Shown piece by piece: positions 62,036-64,000 of a stretch of DNA of 64,000 bases. Both the position numbers and the translations under genes were made by a program. The first letter of the stretch is position 1. Each line of letters begins with the position of its first letter. Below the pieces are notes generated by a model, which saw only the letters and a program-made list of their open reading frames with translations, was not told the origin of the DNA and did not search any database. The stretch comes from Brachypodius melanocephalos (lineage: Eukaryota; Chordata; Aves; Passeriformes; Pycnonotidae): contig VZSR01000520.1 of the NCBI GenBank assembly GCA_013398615.1, positions 26,228,539 through 26,292,538 on the forward strand. Direction: 5' to 3'.

Positions 62036-64000
62036 GTTTTATTTTCTTTCAAGTTTTAACCTGAAACTTGTAATGAAACGTAAAAAGTTGAGAATGTATG
62101 GATTGAACTCACCGTATTCATGTTTAAAACCCGCCCATCCCCTGTCCAGGAGTGCTGAGCGCACCGTTACGATTGTGTGCGTGCTCTGGCGTGCTGCCCA
62201 GGCCGTTGCCAGCTGCAAAGGGTCACACTCCTTTCTGAGAAGCTGTCATCAGGGGGAGTGGGGCATGTTCCCTCATGGTGACCTCGGGCCAAAGGTCCAT
62301 GCAGTGCCACGTTCACAGAAGCTCATCATGGTTTGAACAGCTTCTGAACATGGTAGATGCAGATCCATTTTCATATAGTAAAATAGCAATAAAACTGATA
62401 GAATTGGTCACGACTGCTTCCCAGTGGCCCTGAAAAGACAAGATTAGGATCACCCTTGCAGAATACATGACATAAATGTGTGATGATTGATACTCTTACA
62501 CAAATATGCACTCTACATTCCACACACTGTTGAAAAATATAGTGGTTTCCCAAAGATTTCAAAGGATGGAAACTGTTTTACTTGTTCATGAACTAAGTAT
62601 TAACAGAACTAATTTTAGAAACAAACTTAAAAGAAAAAACATTAAGATGCAAAAATGGAAGGCTGTTTTGGTACTACTCTAATTTATTGCCTGAATAAAT
62701 TTGGACTTTGTTCATGACTATTTGGCTCACTGATGTGGTGCCCCTGTTTCACAGGTTTTATGATCAGGAGATAAAATCAGTCTGTGAGAAATGAGGCTAC
62801 TGGAGTGCATGTAAGTCTAAGTAGCTGTAGATATCAATTTAGATGCTGTACTCTTTAGAAGCAAGATTTCATGCATGTTTAAGTAAAATCAAAAAGTTGA
62901 TTCATTTCTTCACTAGAAATAAAACAACAAGCAGTGTGGTCTCCATCAATACATGTTCATAGCACGAAAATCACCCCATTTGGTTCTTTAACAGGGTATA
63001 TAAAATTATCAGCTTTGTTTCTTCCACTTTAGACAGGGAAAATTTTCCATCACCCCTAACAATCTACCAGTGTGTGGAGTGCAAGATAGTAATTAAATGT
63101 TGAGCAGAACACCAAGAAGAATTGGGTGAAATCCTAATATACATGTGTGGAAGCTTTGCCTCCTTCAGATGTAGAAAAGGAGAAAAGTTGTTAAAATGAG
63201 TGACAGAAATACTTTGCTATGCTTACATACAGAAGTTTTAAAAACTTCACGGAAGTCAAACCACGACACAGCTGTTGTAATATTTGAAAGTGGATGTCTC
63301 CGTAAGGTTAAAGTTGGTATGTCAGCACAAGGCTAGGAAATTATATGAAATTTGGTTATGTTCATTTTTTCACTAAATTTGTGTTTGATAGAACAAGCTA
63401 CCTTGGTTTTAAATTTCAACTAAAACATTTCTAATTAACACTTAGCTGTTTTGGTCAGTAGATAATCAGTATGAAAATTGATAGTGTCTCCTCTACTTCT
63501 CTTCTAAGATTTTCTTGGTATAGACAGGACACAAAAAAAGTTCTATTAAAATACTAAATATTGAGTTACATTTAATAGGATCTGCACCCTTCTACATCTT
63601 TCATCAACAGATCTCAGAACACATTTAAAAGAAAATTTGAGAGTACTTTGTCCTTAAGTTGACAGAAGTGCCTAAATGAGCATTAGACTATATGGATGTC
63701 CAGATGTGGGGCAGCTCTGTGTAGGAAGGCAGTGGCAAACATCTTGGGGGGCTGCAGCCTTTTCAGTGAACTTTTCATCAGATTGATGACCGCTAGGAAG
63801 GTCTGAAAGATCTAGTCCTTGCTAATTTACAGTTCACAGGGATTCATTCTCAGCTGTCCAAGATAATCAATTGCCACTGTAAGAATAAAAGTCTATAGCA
63901 AAGTTGTCATTTGGTGTCATTTATTTGCTCAGTAGTTGCTTTGAGACAAGTTATAAAGTCATATCAGCAACAAATTTTATATATACAAAAGAAGTTTTGT

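Larger units (their letters stand above)
58948..64000. other. Downstream intergenic DNA, no gene seen
   Basis: No open frame here resembles a known protein, and no forkhead-domain sequence appears on either strand. The stretch holds a weak MIR-like relic near 59.65 kb, an A-rich tract near 62.0 kb, AATAAA motifs near 61.18, 61.83 and 62.38 kb with no attached gene, and a GC-richer, CpG-containing patch at about 62.13-62.33 kb that I cannot classify. Otherwise it is plain AT-rich sequence. Confidence 0.65.

Noticed and set aside
1..64000. CRISPR array, bacterial operon, tRNA or rRNA genes, or a novel gene system
   Set aside because: I found no regularly spaced direct repeats, no cloverleaf with intact A and B boxes outside the decayed SINE relics, and no gene clusters. 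The window is ordinary vertebrate intron and intergenic DNA around one gene.

Overview
This is a 64 kb stretch of bird nuclear DNA covering the 3' end of one large, intron-rich protein gene. It reads as avian because it carries degenerate CR1 LINE 3' ends, avian ERVL-type solo LTRs and old amniote MIR-like SINE relics. It is AT-rich, has no operon-like gene packing, and its coding sequence is confined to short exons with consensus splice sites. I cannot name the species.

The gene is MIPOL1 (mirror-image polydactyly 1), on the + strand. I identify its last three coding exons: 9890-9984 (95 nt), 36719-36949 (231 nt) and 56010-56076 (67 nt including the TGA stop). They join in a single open frame (phases 0, 2 and 2) to give the C-terminal 130 residues. 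These match the human MIPOL1 C-terminus as I recall it, from the block around EEEIQTLRVYYS to the final RTVI. The earlier exons are not in this window and must lie upstream of position 1.

Layout: 1-9889 is the end of an upstream intron. Then come exon A, a 26.7 kb intron, exon B, a 19.1 kb intron, the terminal exon C with its 3' UTR, and about 7 kb of downstream non-coding DNA. In mammals the next gene after MIPOL1 is FOXA1 in convergent orientation. No FOXA1 coding sequence is visible here, so it should lie beyond the right edge if synteny holds.

Mobile elements are all relics. There are three LTR copies of one ERVL-like family (9171-9759 +, 14905-15206 -, 47513-48080 -) and one LTR of a second family (12720-13172 -). 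There are three ordinary CR1 3' ends (1213-1366 -, 11648-11805 -, 13650-14173 +), an older CR1 tail (50099-50260 -) and a roughly 1 kb ancient CR1/L3-clade ORF2 relic downstream of the gene (57925-58947 -). Several MIR-like SINEs are also present. A 6 kb stretch, 9.2-15.2 kb, around and just after exon A holds most of the younger insertions. No retroviral internal coding region remains.

I found no bacterial-type system, CRISPR array, tRNA, rRNA or second protein-coding gene. The points that deserve a second look are modest: the PDZ-ligand-like C-terminus, the frame-neutral exon B, the long preserved CR1/L3 relic, the palindromic block near 19.7 kb, a G-rich/T-rich G4-prone tract, and two unexplained GC-rich islets.
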